The notes under the pieces: generated by a model | Told to the model about the DNA's origin: nothing | The model's database searches: none | What the model saw: the letters and a program-made list of their open reading frames with translations, nothing else | Made by a program: the position numbers and the translations under genes | Shown: piece by piece, positions 1 through 9,947 of the stretch | Layout of the letters: each line of letters starts with the position of its first letter | Position numbering within the stretch: position 1 is the first letter of the stretch | Assembly: GCF_016316925.1 (NCBI RefSeq) | Contig: NZ_JAEEGB010000010.1 | Coordinates: 62,001 to 126,000, forward strand | Origin: Clostridium aciditolerans | GTDB lineage: Bacteria; Bacillota; Clostridia; Clostridiales; Clostridiaceae | DNA: 64,000 nt | Reading direction: 5' to 3'

Positions 1-103
1 CCTTATCGTCATCGTCTACAAGTTTTTCTCTTAATTCGTTAATTCTATTTGATATGAGATTTTCTATGTTTTTTATTTCTTCAAATTCTAATTCTAGTTT
101 CAT
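1..103 (-). CDS. Hypothetical protein, 5' part only (runs off the window)
   Basis: An open frame starts at an ATG (101-103) after a good ribosome binding site (AAGGAAGGTGAT) and is open to the window edge, giving 34 residues rich in Glu, Asn and Leu (begins MKLELEFEEIKNIENL) and likely helical. It lies downstream of spo0A on the same strand but beyond a terminator, so it is probably a separate unit. I do not recognise the family from this fragment. Confidence 0.55.
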   Translation of the reverse strand, partial: MKLELEFEEIKNIENLISNRINELREKLVDDDDK

Positions 104-161
104 TATATCACCTTCCTTGTTAAATTATTATGTCAAGATTTTTTATTTTAGAATATTATAT

Positions 162-201
162 AAAAAAAAGGCAGATTTTCAAATTCTATTATCTGCCATT
201 T
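162..201 (-). terminator. Rho-independent terminator of spo0A
   Basis: A 7-bp stem, GGCAGAT (170-176) with ATCTGCC (191-197), is followed on the minus strand by a run of eight T, about 30 bases after the spo0A stop codon. Confidence 0.85.
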
Positions 202-229
202 TTGAAATCATCTACCTTTGAGTTTGTTT

Positions 230-1045
230 TTAAGATACCTTATTTTTTAATCTCAATTTATCAGCTACCATTGCTATAAATTCACTATTTGTAGGCTTAC
301 CTTTATCATTATGTATAGTATAGCCAAATATTTTATTAATAGTTTCAACTTGACCTCTTGACCATGCCACTTCAATAGCATGTCTTATAGCTCTTTCTAC
401 TCTACTAGCTGTTGTATTATATTTTTTTGCAATGGAAGGATACAATTCCTTAGTTACTGCAGATAAAAGTTCCATATTATTTACTACCATTGTTATAGCT
501 TCTCTTAAATACATATAACCTTTAATATGAGCAGGCACTCCTATTTCATGTATTATATTGGTTATTTCTTGCTCAAGATTTGTAGGTTCGCTCTTAGTAA
601 ATTTTATTTCTGTTGTGTCAATTAATGATATTGTCTTTTTTGTCTCATCTCCACTGCTTATTGTGTTATTAAACATTTGTCTAATTCTTTTCGTAAATAC
701 ATCCATATCAAAAGGTTTTACAACATAATAGTCTGCTCCTAATGTAATTGCTCTTTGAGTAATTTTATCTTGCCCTACTGCAGAGAGTACAATTACTCTT
801 GGCATAGGATTTATATCCATACTATTTAATCTTTCTAAAACTCCAAGTCCATCAAGATGAGGCATAATTATATCTAATACTACTAAATCTGGTTTCTTTT
901 CTTCAATAAGCTTTAAAGCTTCTACTCCATCTTTTGCAATGCCTGTAACAACAATATCCCTTTGGTTTAGCAGATAATCATTTAGAATGTTACAAAATTC
1001 TTTATTGTCATCTGCTATAATTACACTTATTTTTGATTGTTCCAT
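230..1045 (-). CDS. spo0A: Spo0A, master response regulator of sporulation
   Basis: Phosphorylated Spo0A binds 0A boxes and switches cells from growth to sporulation; in solventogenic clostridia it also controls solvent genes. The 271-residue protein has the full family length. The N-terminal receiver domain (about 5-125) shows the acidic pair D12-D13, the phospho-acceptor D58 in VVLDIIMP, S88 and K110 in VVKPF. The C-terminal Spo0A DNA-binding domain (about 150-268) includes the conserved [16 protein letters not shown] recognition region. The ATG follows an AAGGGGAG-like ribosome binding site. It is transcribed alone after spoIVB, the usual order in Bacillus and Clostridium. A sigma-H-like promoter and an 0A box lie upstream. 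No phosphorelay genes are nearby, as expected for clostridia, where orphan kinases act on Spo0A directly. Confidence 0.98.
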   Translation of the reverse strand: MEQSKISVIIADDNKEFCNILNDYLLNQRDIVVTGIAKDGVEALKLIEEKKPDLVVLDIIMPHLDGLGVLERLNSMDINPMPRVIVLSAVGQDKITQRAITLGADYYVVKPFDMDVFTKRIRQMFNNTISSGDETKKTISLIDTTEIKFTKSEPTNLEQEITNIIHEIGVPAHIKGYMYLREAITMVVNNMELLSAVTKELYPSIAKKYNTTASRVERAIRHAIEVAWSRGQVETINKIFGYTIHNDKGKPTNSEFIAMVADKLRLKNKVS

Positions 1046-1096
1046 ATTCCTTACTCCCCTTTGTTTTTATTTCATTCCCATATCTTAACAAATAAT

Positions 1097-1124
1097 AGAT
1101 TCGACAAAACAATTTTAATTCCTT
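1097..1124 (-). promoter_or_regulatory. Sigma-H-type promoter of spo0A overlapping a 0A box
   Basis: On the minus strand AAGGAATT (1117-1124) and GTCGAATCT (1097-1105) are separated by 11 bases, matching the sigma-H consensus RnAGGAwWW-N11/12-RnnGAATww. A perfect 0A box, TGTCGAA (1100-1106), overlaps the -10 element, so Spo0A~P would bind on its own promoter. The element is about 55 bases upstream of the start codon. Confidence 0.75.
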
Positions 1125-1156
1125 CTTGTAATGAAAAATTTTTATCAAATATGAAT

Positions 1157-1187
1157 AAAAGATAGCATAATTATCATGCTATCTTTT
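1157..1187 (-). terminator. Terminator after spoIVB
   Basis: A stem AAAAGATAGCAT / ATGCTATCTTTT with a short loop lies between spoIVB (stop at 1283) and the spo0A promoter. A and T flanks on both sides let it work on either strand. Confidence 0.75.
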
Positions 1188-1282
1188 ATTATACTACTTT
1201 TTATATTCATTTTGCCATAGATTTTGATATTATTAAAATTTTTTACAGTATTTTTTTCATTATTCTTAGTTTTACTACTACT

Positions 1283-2500
1283 TTATTTTGTTAGTATATT
1301 TGCATCTTTAAGCATCCATTCTATATATATCCCATACCCAACATCTGGTTTATTTATCAGTACATGGGTTACAGCTCCTATTATTTTATTATCTTGTATA
1401 ATTGGACTTCCACTCATACCTTGAACAATTCCTCCTGTTTTCTCTAAAAGTACTGGGTCTGTAACTTTTATAATCATGCTTTTAGGTCCAGGGGTATCTT
1501 GAGATAGAAGTTTCTCTATTTGTATATCATAATATTTAGGCTCATCTCCATCTATAGTCGTTAATATTTTTGCTGGTCCTTCTTTTATCTCATTACGTAA
1601 TGCAACTTTCATTGGTTTATTATATTTGTTTACCAATTTGGTATTACTTTTACCGAATACGCCACATTCAGTATTCTTTTGTATATGACCTAGTATTGTT
1701 TCTTCATTTACAAATATACCTTTTAATTCTCCTGGATTTCCTCTTAACCCTTTTTTAACTGACACTATTGAAGATGATACTATTTCTCCAGAGTTTATGC
1801 TTAAAATTGTGCCTGTGTCAATATCCGTTATAGGATGACCAAGAGCAGCAAACATCTCTGTTTTTTCATCATAGAATGTTAGAGTTCCTACTCCAGCTGT
1901 AGAATCTCTTATCCAAAGTCCTATCTTATAATTTTTATCTTCTGAACTTTTAATAGGCTTTATTATTTTTTCAAGTTGTTCTCCTTTTCGATCAATAGTG
2001 ATTTTTAAATTCTTTCCTTCTGAACTATTAATCTGACTTTGTGTTTGTTCTGCATTTTTAACCAATGTATCATTAATTTTTGTTATGTTATCTCCTATTT
2101 GTATCCCACCTAAGGCTGCTGGGCTTGGTGCTTTTCCATTTTCAGTTTTTATATCTGATAAAGCTACGACCAGTACTCCTTTTGTACTTAGTTTTACTCC
2201 AACTGGCTGACCTCCAGGATATAAAACTATATCATTGCTTACAGATTTTATTGAAACAGATTTCACTGGAAAAATTCCTAATAAATTTACACTTGCTTTT
2301 TTCTCTTTATTAGTATTATTAGCAGCTTTTACAGTATCAGTTTCTTCACATACCTTTACAAATGTATTGGATTTTATGGATTGACCTTCTCTTATAAATA
2401 TTGTTGTAGGTATATTTTGAATTTTAAAATAGGCAACTAATGTTATTAACAGGATTGGAATTAACATCCAGCACAATATTTTGCTCGTTTTTTTAACCAT
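1283..2500 (-). CDS. spoIVB: SpoIVB serine peptidase (sporulation signalling)
   Basis: SpoIVB is secreted from the forespore into the intermembrane space and, in Bacillus, triggers SpoIVFB-dependent pro-sigma-K processing; it also cleaves SpoIIQ. Visible features are one N-terminal membrane segment, a PDZ domain (region IQIGDNITKINDTLV) and a C-terminal S55 peptidase domain with a histidine in ALGHPITD and the serine in GMSGSPI (about residue 365). The longest frame begins at a GTG at 2518, but those codons contain the ribosome binding site itself (AGGAGG at 2508-2513), so the ATG at 2500 is chosen, giving 405 residues. It lies between recN and spo0A, as in most endospore formers. Confidence 0.95.
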   Translation of the reverse strand: MVKKTSKILCWMLIPILLITLVAYFKIQNIPTTIFIREGQSIKSNTFVKVCEETDTVKAANNTNKEKKASVNLLGIFPVKSVSIKSVSNDIVLYPGGQPVGVKLSTKGVLVVALSDIKTENGKAPSPAALGGIQIGDNITKINDTLVKNAEQTQSQINSSEGKNLKITIDRKGEQLEKIIKPIKSSEDKNYKIGLWIRDSTAGVGTLTFYDEKTEMFAALGHPITDIDTGTILSINSGEIVSSSIVSVKKGLRGNPGELKGIFVNEETILGHIQKNTECGVFGKSNTKLVNKYNKPMKVALRNEIKEGPAKILTTIDGDEPKYYDIQIEKLLSQDTPGPKSMIIKVTDPVLLEKTGGIVQGMSGSPIIQDNKIIGAVTHVLINKPDVGYGIYIEWMLKDANILTK

Positions 2501-2691
2501 GCTTTTACCTCCTGTCACTTTTGCATTTTTATAATTTTAAGTTGCCCTCTTAAATATCTTATTATGCTACTATATACTTTCAATTAAAGTTAATACTTTG
2601 ATGTAAAAACTAATTTTTTGACTATCGTTAATTTTTTTATAAATCAATCTTATTTTTACCAAAAGAATACAATTTTATGACTAAAATAAAT

Positions 2692-2718
2692 AAAAAAGAC
2701 TGCAATTAATGCAGTCTT
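2692..2718 (-). terminator. Terminator overlapping the recN stop codon
   Basis: AAGACTGCA / TGCAGTCTT around a short loop (2696-2718), then a T run on the minus strand. The first stem arm includes part of the recN stop codon (2717-2719). Confidence 0.85.
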
Positions 2719-4423
2719 ATCCAACACTGGATTTTAATTCTATTTTTTTAGAATTTGCCATATCAATTAACTCTCTTGCATGTTCTAATGTTAGCTTTGT
2801 AACCTCAGATCCACCTATCATTCTTGCTATTTCGTATTCCTTTTCATTTTCACTCATTTGTCTTACTCTTGTAAATGTTTTATCTTCTTTAACTTCTTTA
2901 GATACCCAATAATGCATGTCAGATATGCAGGCAATTTGAGGTAAATGTGTAACACAAAATACCTGATGACCTTTAGAAATAGTGTACATTTTTTCAGCCA
3001 CACATTGTGCTATTCTTCCACTTATTCCAGTATCTATTTCATCAAATATAACAGATGGAATTTTATCTTTATCCACAAATACTGTTTTTAAGGCTAGCAT
3101 TATTCTAGATAATTCTCCTCCGGAAACAACTTTTTCGAGAGGTTTTAAAGGTTCTCCTGGATTTGTAGATATAGAAAATTGTACCTTATCTAAACCATTT
3201 TGAGTAAATTTATCTTCTAGATCTACATCAATTTTAAATGTACTTTTTTCTAGTCCAACAAAATTCAATTCACCTTTAATTTTCATTTCTAGACTTTCAG
3301 CTATCCTACATCTTTCCTTGTGAAGTTTTTCTCCTTCGACTTTTAGTTCTTCTATTATCTTAGCTTTATCTTTTTTTAGCTTTTCTACAATTTCACTACT
3401 ATTTATCATCTCTTCATATTGAAGTTTTATTTTATCTCTATAATTAAGAATATCCTTAATAGCATTTCCATACTTTTTCTTGTAGGAATTAATTAAATAT
3501 ATTCTACTATTTATATATTCTAGTTCTTTTTCATCATAATAAATATTTTCTTTTATACTTCTAATTTGTTCTATACTACCCTCTATATTATAGAAGGCTT
3601 CTTCTAATGAACCTTTTATATCCTTTACTTTAGGAAGATTCTTTTCTAAGGAAGATATCTCCTTTATGACCATCGATAAACCATCATAAATCGATAAAAC
3701 ACCCTCATCATTAGTATAGAGATTGTTATAACACATGTTTAATGTATTATTTATTTTTTCTGCGTTAGAAAGAATTTTATACTTTTCTTCTAGCTCTTCC
3801 TCTTCGCCTTCCTTTAAGTTCGCAGAATTTATTTCATCTATTTGATACTTAAAGAAATCGATAAGTTTCTCCTTCTCTCCATCTTTACCTAGAAGCTGAG
3901 AAATTTTATCTTCAAGTTCATTTAGCTTATAATACTTTTCCCTATAATTTTTTAATAATCTTCTTATATTATCCTCACCATAGTAGTCCACATAATGAAT
4001 ATGATTCTCATTTGATAATAAATTTTGATTTTCATGCTGTCCATGGATATCCAGTAATGTACTACTTATAGACTTAAGTGATGATAGTAATATTGATTTA
4101 CCATTAACTTTAGCAATACTTTTGCCGGATTGAAAGGTTTCTCTACTTATTATAATTAAATCATCATACTCTATATCTTGTTCTTTTAAAGTTTCTTCAG
4201 TTTTAGGATTTTCCATCGAAAAAATTGCCTCAACAAAAGTTTTATTTTCTCCTGTTCTTATCAAATCTTTACTGAATTTGCTTCCTAATACGTAATTAAT
4301 AGCATCAATAAGTATTGATTTACCCGCTCCTGTTTCACCTGAAAGCACATTAAAACCTTTTTCAAATGAAATAGTTAAATCCTCTATTAATGCAAAGTTT
4401 TTTATGTTTAATTGAAGAAGCAT
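2717..4423 (-). CDS. recN: RecN, DNA double-strand-break repair ATPase
   Basis: RecN is an SMC-like ATPase recruited early to double-strand breaks in the RecFOR/RecA pathway. The 568-residue protein has the family length and layout: Walker A GETGAGKS (29-36) in the N-terminal half-domain, a long coiled-coil middle with many Glu/Lys (about 150-370), the ABC signature VVSGGELSR, and Walker B VIFDEIDTG (about 458-466), followed by the THLPQIA switch. The ATG follows a run of G (AGGGGGC) 10 bases upstream. argR ends 14 bases upstream, so recN is the last gene of the tlyA-nadK-argR-recN operon. Confidence 0.97.
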   Translation of the reverse strand: MLLQLNIKNFALIEDLTISFEKGFNVLSGETGAGKSILIDAINYVLGSKFSKDLIRTGENKTFVEAIFSMENPKTEETLKEQDIEYDDLIIISRETFQSGKSIAKVNGKSILLSSLKSISSTLLDIHGQHENQNLLSNENHIHYVDYYGEDNIRRLLKNYREKYYKLNELEDKISQLLGKDGEKEKLIDFFKYQIDEINSANLKEGEEEELEEKYKILSNAEKINNTLNMCYNNLYTNDEGVLSIYDGLSMVIKEISSLEKNLPKVKDIKGSLEEAFYNIEGSIEQIRSIKENIYYDEKELEYINSRIYLINSYKKKYGNAIKDILNYRDKIKLQYEEMINSSEIVEKLKKDKAKIIEELKVEGEKLHKERCRIAESLEMKIKGELNFVGLEKSTFKIDVDLEDKFTQNGLDKVQFSISTNPGEPLKPLEKVVSGGELSRIMLALKTVFVDKDKIPSVIFDEIDTGISGRIAQCVAEKMYTISKGHQVFCVTHLPQIACISDMHYWVSKEVKEDKTFTRVRQMSENEKEYEIARMIGGSEVTKLTLEHARELIDMANSKKIELKSSVG

Positions 4424-4437
4424 AGAATAAAAGCCCC

Positions 4438-4890
4438 CTACTGTGCAATCATTTTTTTCATTTTTTGAGTTATAGTTAGTGCCTTTTCAGCATCTCTTGC
4501 CATTACAAAAATAGTATTATCTCCAGCAAGAGTTCCTGCAATTCCTTCAAAATTTAATGAATCTATAGCTTCTGCCGCTGCAGATGCTGATCCTGATATA
4601 GTTTTTATAACAACAAAGTTATTAACATTTTCAACCCCTATAACAGTTTGAGAAAATATATTTACAAGTTTATTAGACAAAAAATTTTCAGTGTGCATTA
4701 TAGTAGCATACTTGTACTTTCCACTATCTGATAAAACCTTTATAAGTTTTAGCTCTTTTATGTCCCTAGATACGGTAGCTTGTGTAACATTCATTCCACC
4801 TTTTCTAAGTTCTTCTGCTAGTTCTTCCTGTGTCTCTATATCCCTTGAGTTTATAATTTCTAATATTTTAGCGTGCCTTGTCACTTTCAT
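4438..4890 (-). CDS. argR: ArgR, arginine repressor/activator
   Basis: ArgR is a hexameric, arginine-dependent regulator of arginine biosynthesis and catabolism. The protein begins MKVTRHAKILEIINSRDIET, the classic winged-helix N-terminus, and ends with the arginine-binding domain containing AGTLAGDNTIFVMAR. The open frame extends 25 codons further upstream, but the start at 4890 has a ribosome binding site (GAAGGTGAAC) and gives 150 residues, the usual family length. The start lies inside the 3' end of nadK (23-bp overlap), which implies translational coupling. The argR-recN neighbourhood is conserved in Gram-positive bacteria. Confidence 0.95.
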   Translation of the reverse strand: MKVTRHAKILEIINSRDIETQEELAEELRKGGMNVTQATVSRDIKELKLIKVLSDSGKYKYATIMHTENFLSNKLVNIFSQTVIGVENVNNFVVIKTISGSASAAAEAIDSLNFEGIAGTLAGDNTIFVMARDAEKALTITQKMKKMIAQ

Positions 4891-5740
4891 ATTGTTCACC
4901 TTCACATTCCTTTGCTCTAAAAGTAATTTTTTTTCGTAAAGTGTTAAAATAATCGTTATCACCAAATCTTACAAGTTTACATTTATAATTTGATTTACTA
5001 ATATCTACTGCTACTGTACTATCAGTTTCAATCCACTCCTGTCCATCTACTGACAAAAATATGTTTTCATTATTTTTCTTAACTCTAATAGATATTTTAC
5101 TTTTTCCATCTAGTACAACTGTTCTAGCAGTAAGCGACTGAGAATACATTGGAGTTAAGGCTAAAACGTCAAGTTCAGGATGTATTATAGGTCCACCTGC
5201 TGAAAGATTATATGCAGTAGAACCTGTTGAAGTACAAACAACAACTCCGTCAGCATTAAAAGTGTTATAAAATTTATCATTAATAAATACTTCGTATTTT
5301 TGTATTCTTGACCAAACACCTTTGTACATTACTATGTCATTTAATCCATGATATACCTTAGTTTCCCCATTATAACTATAGGTACATTGAAGCATTGTTC
5401 GTTCTTCAACATCATATTTTCCGTCGATTAAATTTTTAATAGAAGTCTTAATATTTGAATTTTCTACCTGAGCTAAAAAGCCTAAATGTCCTATATTTAT
5501 TCCTAGAATAGGTATGCTATGCTTATAAATACGTCTCGTAGTGCTTAATATTGTTCCGTCTCCACCTAGCACAATAATTGCATCCAATTTAGCACTTTCT
5601 TTTTCATCAAGGCCATTACCGTCTTCATAAACCTTAACTTCTATATTCTTTTTTTCGCTGCGAATCAAGTTTACAATAAAATCTAACGTATCCCCATTGT
5701 TATCTTTTGTTGTATTTACATTAATCCCTATACTTTTCAT
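4868..5740 (-). CDS. nadK: NAD kinase
   Basis: It phosphorylates NAD to NADP. The GGDGT motif (59-63) and the second conserved stretch around TSTGSTAYNLSAGGPI are both present, as is the C-terminal PNAT-like core ending in VDGQEW. The 290 residues match the family. The start overlaps the tlyA stop by 4 bp (ATGA type) and the end overlaps argR by 23 bp, so tlyA, nadK and argR are tightly coupled in one operon. Confidence 0.96.
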   Translation of the reverse strand: MKSIGINVNTTKDNNGDTLDFIVNLIRSEKKNIEVKVYEDGNGLDEKESAKLDAIIVLGGDGTILSTTRRIYKHSIPILGINIGHLGFLAQVENSNIKTSIKNLIDGKYDVEERTMLQCTYSYNGETKVYHGLNDIVMYKGVWSRIQKYEVFINDKFYNTFNADGVVVCTSTGSTAYNLSAGGPIIHPELDVLALTPMYSQSLTARTVVLDGKSKISIRVKKNNENIFLSVDGQEWIETDSTVAVDISKSNYKCKLVRFGDNDYFNTLRKKITFRAKECEGEQYESDKAR

Positions 5741-6561
5741 AATGCCTCCCCATTAAGCCCTTGATGAGCTGAGCCAACTACGCTTTTCATATCTTCGTAT
5801 TCAAATGTTTCATTAAATTCCTTATTTTTTGTAAAATAAATTAAGTATTCTATATTTCCCTCTGGTCCTTTTATTGGCGAATAATCTAATGCAATTATTT
5901 TGCAATCACATTCCTTAACAAATTCTATAATATTGCCTACTACTTCCTCATGAGTTGATTTTTCTCTTACAACTCCTTTTTTACCAACTTTTTCTCTTCC
6001 AGCTTCAAATTGAGGTTTTATTAATGCCATGATACTTCCATTATCATCAAGCAACTTTAAAACAGTAGGAACAACCTTTTTTAGTGATATAAAGGATACA
6101 TCTATACTAGCGAAATCACTATACTCACCAATATCATCTATAGTAACATATCTTATATTAGTTCTTTCCATACATACTACTCTTGGATCAATTCTAAGCT
6201 TCCATGCAAACTGACCATATCCTACATCTATAGAAAATACTTTTTTTGCACCATTTTGAAGCATACAATCTGTAAATCCTCCAGTAGAAGCCCCTATGTC
6301 AAGACAAATTTTATCATTTAAATCTATATTAAAATTCTTGACAGCCTTTTGTAATTTTAATCCTCCACGGCTTACAAAAGGTAATTGTTCTCCTTTAAAT
6401 TCAATATTTGAACTTTCTTTAACCTTTTCACCGCATTTATCTACTCTGTGACCATCAATAAATATTTCACCAGCCATTATGCTAGCCTTAGCTCTTTCCC
6501 TTGAGTCAAAAATTCCTTTTTTCACTAATAGAATATCAAGTCTTTCTTTATTATCCGACAT
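5737..6561 (-). CDS. tlyA: TlyA-family rRNA 2'-O-methyltransferase
   Basis: TlyA-type proteins methylate the 2'-OH of cytidines in 16S and/or 23S rRNA; some were first named hemolysins. An N-terminal S4 RNA-binding domain (about 6-65, LDILLVKKGIFDSRERAK) precedes an FtsJ-like Rossmann methyltransferase with the SAM motif CLDIGASTGGFTDC (about 85-98). Later motifs, SIDVSFISLKKVVP and ALIKPQFEAGR, match the family. It is 274 residues long. Its ATG has an AAGGAG ribosome binding site. Upstream is a palindromic repeat that separates it from dxs. Confidence 0.93.
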   Translation of the reverse strand: MSDNKERLDILLVKKGIFDSRERAKASIMAGEIFIDGHRVDKCGEKVKESSNIEFKGEQLPFVSRGGLKLQKAVKNFNIDLNDKICLDIGASTGGFTDCMLQNGAKKVFSIDVGYGQFAWKLRIDPRVVCMERTNIRYVTIDDIGEYSDFASIDVSFISLKKVVPTVLKLLDDNGSIMALIKPQFEAGREKVGKKGVVREKSTHEEVVGNIIEFVKECDCKIIALDYSPIKGPEGNIEYLIYFTKNKEFNETFEYEDMKSVVGSAHQGLNGEAL

Positions 6562-6595
6562 AACAAACTCCTTTTAATATTATATCCTAGCTAAA

Positions 6596-6745
6596 CATCT
6601 GAAAAAATAATAAGTCAAAAATGTTAGTATATTTTGTGCTAGGCAAGGCAACAGTTCCTCTTATAATAGAGTATAAGCTGGATCCGTTGTCGCAGTATGG
6701 CATAAAATATACTGGCATACTGACTTATTATTTTTTAAAAATACC
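6596..6745. repeat. Palindromic element, family 2 (GCATCTGAAA type), long copy
   Basis: Inverted ends are a perfect 16-bp pair, AAAAAATAATAAGTCA (6602-6617) and its complement (6721-6736). A second inner pair, AGTATATTTT, repeats inverted towards the centre. The left end ACATCTGAAAAAATAATAAG resembles the ends at 13952, 25845 and 38390. It fills most of the tlyA-dxs gap. Confidence 0.7.
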
Positions 6746-6824
6746 TTATTCAACTAAACTAAAAATACAAGCTAATTATACAAAATTCTTGTTTGATATT
6801 ATTTTATCATTAATTTACTATTTA

Positions 6825-8687
6825 TCATACTATTTTTAATATGTTTTTTATGATCCCGTCAACATCTAATCCATAAGTTTTATATAATATATCTGTTTTC
6901 CCATGAGGAATAAATTCATCATTAAATCCTAAATTTAAAACTTTTACCTTTTTATCTAAAGTATTCATGTACTCAAGTACACTAGATCCTAATCCTCCAT
7001 GCACCACATTATCTTCAATAGTTACAATATTGACGTTTTGCTCTGACAGATCTTTAATTAATTCTTTATCAATAGGCTTTACAAAGCAAGCATTTATAAC
7101 TCTTACATCTATTCCTGAATTCAACAATTTTTGCCTAGCCATAATAGCATGCTGTACCATTTTTCCTTGGGCAACTAAAGCTATGCTTCCTTTATCATAT
7201 ATCTTTTCCCATTTTCCACGTTCAAAATCCTTCAATGGTTCGATTGAATCATTTATACTGTCACCACCTCTTGGATATCTTAATGCTATAGGATAATTTT
7301 GCATAGTTGCCCACTTAAGCATATACCTAAGCTCTGGTATACTCTTAGGTGACATTACCGTCATGTTAGGTATATGTGTTAAATATGATAAATCAAATAC
7401 ACCTTGATGAGTTTCTCCATCATCACCAACTATCCCTGCTCTATCGATAGCAAAAACCACTGGAAGCTTTTGAATACACACATCATGCAGAATTTGATCG
7501 TATGCCCTCTGCAGGAATGTAGAGTATACAGCAAAAACTGGTTTTAATCCTTCTCTTGCCATACCTGCTGCCAAAGTTACAGCATGTTGTTCGGCAATTC
7601 CGACATCAAAGAATCTATCCGGGAACTCTTCTGAAAACGGTTTAAGTCCCGTCCCATCTCGCATTGCTGCTGTTATAGCTACAATATTTTTATTTTTTGC
7701 TGCAAGTTCTACCATCTCTTCTCCAAAGGCTTTTGAATAGGAATCGCATGAACTAAAACATACTTCCCCACTATCACAATGAAAAGGGCCTATACCATGA
7801 AATTTACCTGGATTTTTTTCTGCAAACTCATATCCCTTTCCTTTCTTTGTTATAACATGTATAATAACTGGTCCTTTTATATTTCTAGCTCTAGATAGAA
7901 CTTCAGTTAATCCTTCTAAGTCATGCCCATCAATAGGTCCTAGATACTTTATGCCCATATCTTCAAAAAACATTCCAGGAACCACCATTTGTTTTATTCC
8001 TTTTTTTATTCTTTCAAGATATTTTGCCATTCCATTCCCTATATTAGGTATCTTCTTTAAGGTACTTTCAACTTCTTCTTTTAACCTGTTATATTTAGGG
8101 TCCATTCTTATTTTGCTTAAGTATCTAGAAACCCCACCTACATTCTTAGCTATTGACATTTGATTATCATTTAGAATAATTACTAATTTAGTCTTTCTAT
8201 ATCCTACATCATTAAGTGCTTCAAGAGCCATACCACCGGTTAATGCTCCATCTCCTATTACAGCAACTACATCATAATTTTCGTTTTTCAAATCTCGTGC
8301 TCTAGCCATTCCTAAAGCAGCTGAGATAGATGTACTGCTGTGACCGGTTTCAAAAAAGTCATATATACTTTCATTTCTCTTAGGAAATCCACTTATACCA
8401 CCAAATTGCCTTAATGTATCAAACTTATCTTTTCTTCCAGTAAGTATCTTGTGTATATAAGCTTGATGTCCTACATCCCATATAAGCTTATCTTTATTTA
8501 AGTTAAATACATTGAATATACTTAAAGTGAGCTCTACTACTCCTAAGTTAGAGGCAAGATGTCCTCCGGTTTTTGAGACTTTATCTATTAAAAATTTTCT
8601 AATCTCTAATGCTAGCCTTCTTTGCTGTTCTAATGACATTTTCTTTATATCGTTAATATCTCTATAGTTTTCTAATAAACTAGGCAT
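6825..8687 (-). CDS. dxs: 1-deoxy-D-xylulose-5-phosphate synthase
   Basis: This thiamine-diphosphate enzyme condenses pyruvate and glyceraldehyde 3-phosphate, the first step of the MEP isoprenoid route. The 620-residue protein has the expected motifs: [15 protein letters not shown], the TPP-binding [16 protein letters not shown] with [16 protein letters not shown], and in the transketolase-like part [18 protein letters not shown] and [18 protein letters not shown]. It lies directly downstream of ispA (38 bases apart), so entry to the pathway and prenyl-chain elongation are transcribed together. Confidence 0.98.
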   Translation of the reverse strand: MPSLLENYRDINDIKKMSLEQQRRLALEIRKFLIDKVSKTGGHLASNLGVVELTLSIFNVFNLNKDKLIWDVGHQAYIHKILTGRKDKFDTLRQFGGISGFPKRNESIYDFFETGHSSTSISAALGMARARDLKNENYDVVAVIGDGALTGGMALEALNDVGYRKTKLVIILNDNQMSIAKNVGGVSRYLSKIRMDPKYNRLKEEVESTLKKIPNIGNGMAKYLERIKKGIKQMVVPGMFFEDMGIKYLGPIDGHDLEGLTEVLSRARNIKGPVIIHVITKKGKGYEFAEKNPGKFHGIGPFHCDSGEVCFSSCDSYSKAFGEEMVELAAKNKNIVAITAAMRDGTGLKPFSEEFPDRFFDVGIAEQHAVTLAAGMAREGLKPVFAVYSTFLQRAYDQILHDVCIQKLPVVFAIDRAGIVGDDGETHQGVFDLSYLTHIPNMTVMSPKSIPELRYMLKWATMQNYPIALRYPRGGDSINDSIEPLKDFERGKWEKIYDKGSIALVAQGKMVQHAIMARQKLLNSGIDVRVINACFVKPIDKELIKDLSEQNVNIVTIEDNVVHGGLGSSVLEYMNTLDKKVKVLNLGFNDEFIPHGKTDILYKTYGLDVDGIIKNILKIV

Positions 8688-8725
8688 CTTTCATCTATCC
8701 TTCTTTTAAAATATAGTATATCTAT

Positions 8726-9613
8726 TTATTTTTCTCTATTAAGTAAAAATAATGTTATTTCTTTTAATCTAGAGGTATCTCCCTCAACTTTATCTAATAC
8801 CTCTACACATTCACTTGTTAATGAGTTACACATCTCCATACACTTATTTAATCCATATGTGGTGATAAATGTAGTTTTATTGTTATCTAAATCACTTTTA
8901 GCTTTTTTACCTAAAACTTCTGTATCTCCTACTATATCCAATATATCATCTTTTATTTGAAAAGCTAACCCTAGTTTTTGCCCATAATAATCTAATTTTT
9001 TAACATCCTCTTCTGTTGAGCCACCAAGAATTGCGCCTGCAACTATTGCCGCTTTTATTAGTGCTCCTGTTTTTTTACTGTGCATATAATATAGTTGATC
9101 TATTGGTATTTTTGTATTTTCACTTAGTATATCCACTGTTTGTCCGCCAACCATACCCTCTATCCCTGCACTTTCTGAAATTAAACTGCAAGCTCTTATG
9201 GCATTCTTATCATTATCTATACAGTATCTAAACATGATGTTCATTGCCTCATTTAAAAGACCATCCCCAGCAAGAACTGCGATTGCTTCACCAAATACCT
9301 TATGATTTGTAGGTTTTCCTCTTCTTAAATCGTCATTATCCATGCAAGGCAAATCATCATGAATCAAAGAATAGGTATGAATCAGTTCTATTGCCGCAGC
9401 TACTGGAAGTACAGACTTATAATTATTATTTTTTAGCATATATGTCAATAAAAATAATAATGGCCTAATTCTCTTTCCACCTGCATCTAAGCTGTAAGTT
9501 ATAGCTTCGTATACCCTTTTATTGTAGGATCCTTTGTCTTTAAAATGCTCTGAAATCCAATTTTCTATTTCTTTTTTTAATTTTTCAATTGTAATCTCAT
9601 CTTTTATATCCAT
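8726..9613 (-). CDS. ispA: Polyprenyl (farnesyl/geranyl) diphosphate synthase
   Basis: It joins isopentenyl diphosphate to allylic diphosphates. The first aspartate-rich motif DDLPCMDND (about residue 86), GKRIRPLL, GGQTVDI and the second motif DDILD are all present. An upstream in-frame ATG at 9628 has no ribosome binding site. The ATG at 9613 has GGAG nine bases upstream and gives 295 residues, the normal size, so it was chosen. The operon order xseA-xseB-ispA-dxs is common in Firmicutes. Confidence 0.93.
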   Translation of the reverse strand: MDIKDEITIEKLKKEIENWISEHFKDKGSYNKRVYEAITYSLDAGGKRIRPLLFLLTYMLKNNNYKSVLPVAAAIELIHTYSLIHDDLPCMDNDDLRRGKPTNHKVFGEAIAVLAGDGLLNEAMNIMFRYCIDNDKNAIRACSLISESAGIEGMVGGQTVDILSENTKIPIDQLYYMHSKKTGALIKAAIVAGAILGGSTEEDVKKLDYYGQKLGLAFQIKDDILDIVGDTEVLGKKAKSDLDNNKTTFITTYGLNKCMEMCNSLTSECVEVLDKVEGDTSRLKEITLFLLNREK

Positions 9614-9707
9614 ATCCCACTTCTCCATTCATATTCTAATATTGATAACTTTCCCCATATCGCATATATTACTCTTTTAAGATTTGCTAACTCCTAATTT
9701 TAAGCTC

Positions 9708-9923
9708 TTACTCTTCTTCAAAATCTTTTTCTCCATCTTCTGTTAGAAGCTTTATTTTTCCTTCTGCATCATTTAACACTTTATATAGTTTATTGCAAAG
9801 TTTTACGCCTTCTTCATACTTCTTTAAGCTTTCTTCTAGAGATAGTTCTTTGCTATCCATTACATTTACTATATCTTCAAGTTTTTCCATCATACTTTCA
9901 TAGGACTCATTTTTTCTAGGCAT
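9708..9923 (-). CDS. xseB: Exonuclease VII small subunit
   Basis: Several copies of this 71-residue helical protein join one XseA to form exonuclease VII, which degrades single-stranded DNA from both ends. The family pattern is visible: YESMMEKLEDIVNVMDSKELSLEESLKKYEEGVKLC. It ends with an acidic tail. It starts 24 bases after xseA. Confidence 0.95.
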   Translation of the reverse strand: MPRKNESYESMMEKLEDIVNVMDSKELSLEESLKKYEEGVKLCNKLYKVLNDAEGKIKLLTEDGEKDFEEE

Positions 9924-9947
9924 AAAATCACTCCCTTAATGCCATTT

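Noticed and set aside
1224-1424. 66-codon plus-strand frame opposite the end of spoIVB
   Set aside because: It is the antisense of a conserved peptidase domain; no ribosome binding site is seen and it overlaps the spoIVB terminator region.
2501-2518. GTG start of spoIVB at 2518
   Set aside because: These codons contain the AGGAGG of the gene itself; the ATG at 2500 is properly spaced.
6621-6839. 72-codon plus-strand frame between tlyA and dxs
   Set aside because: It runs through a palindromic repeat and into the end of dxs, with no ribosome binding site.
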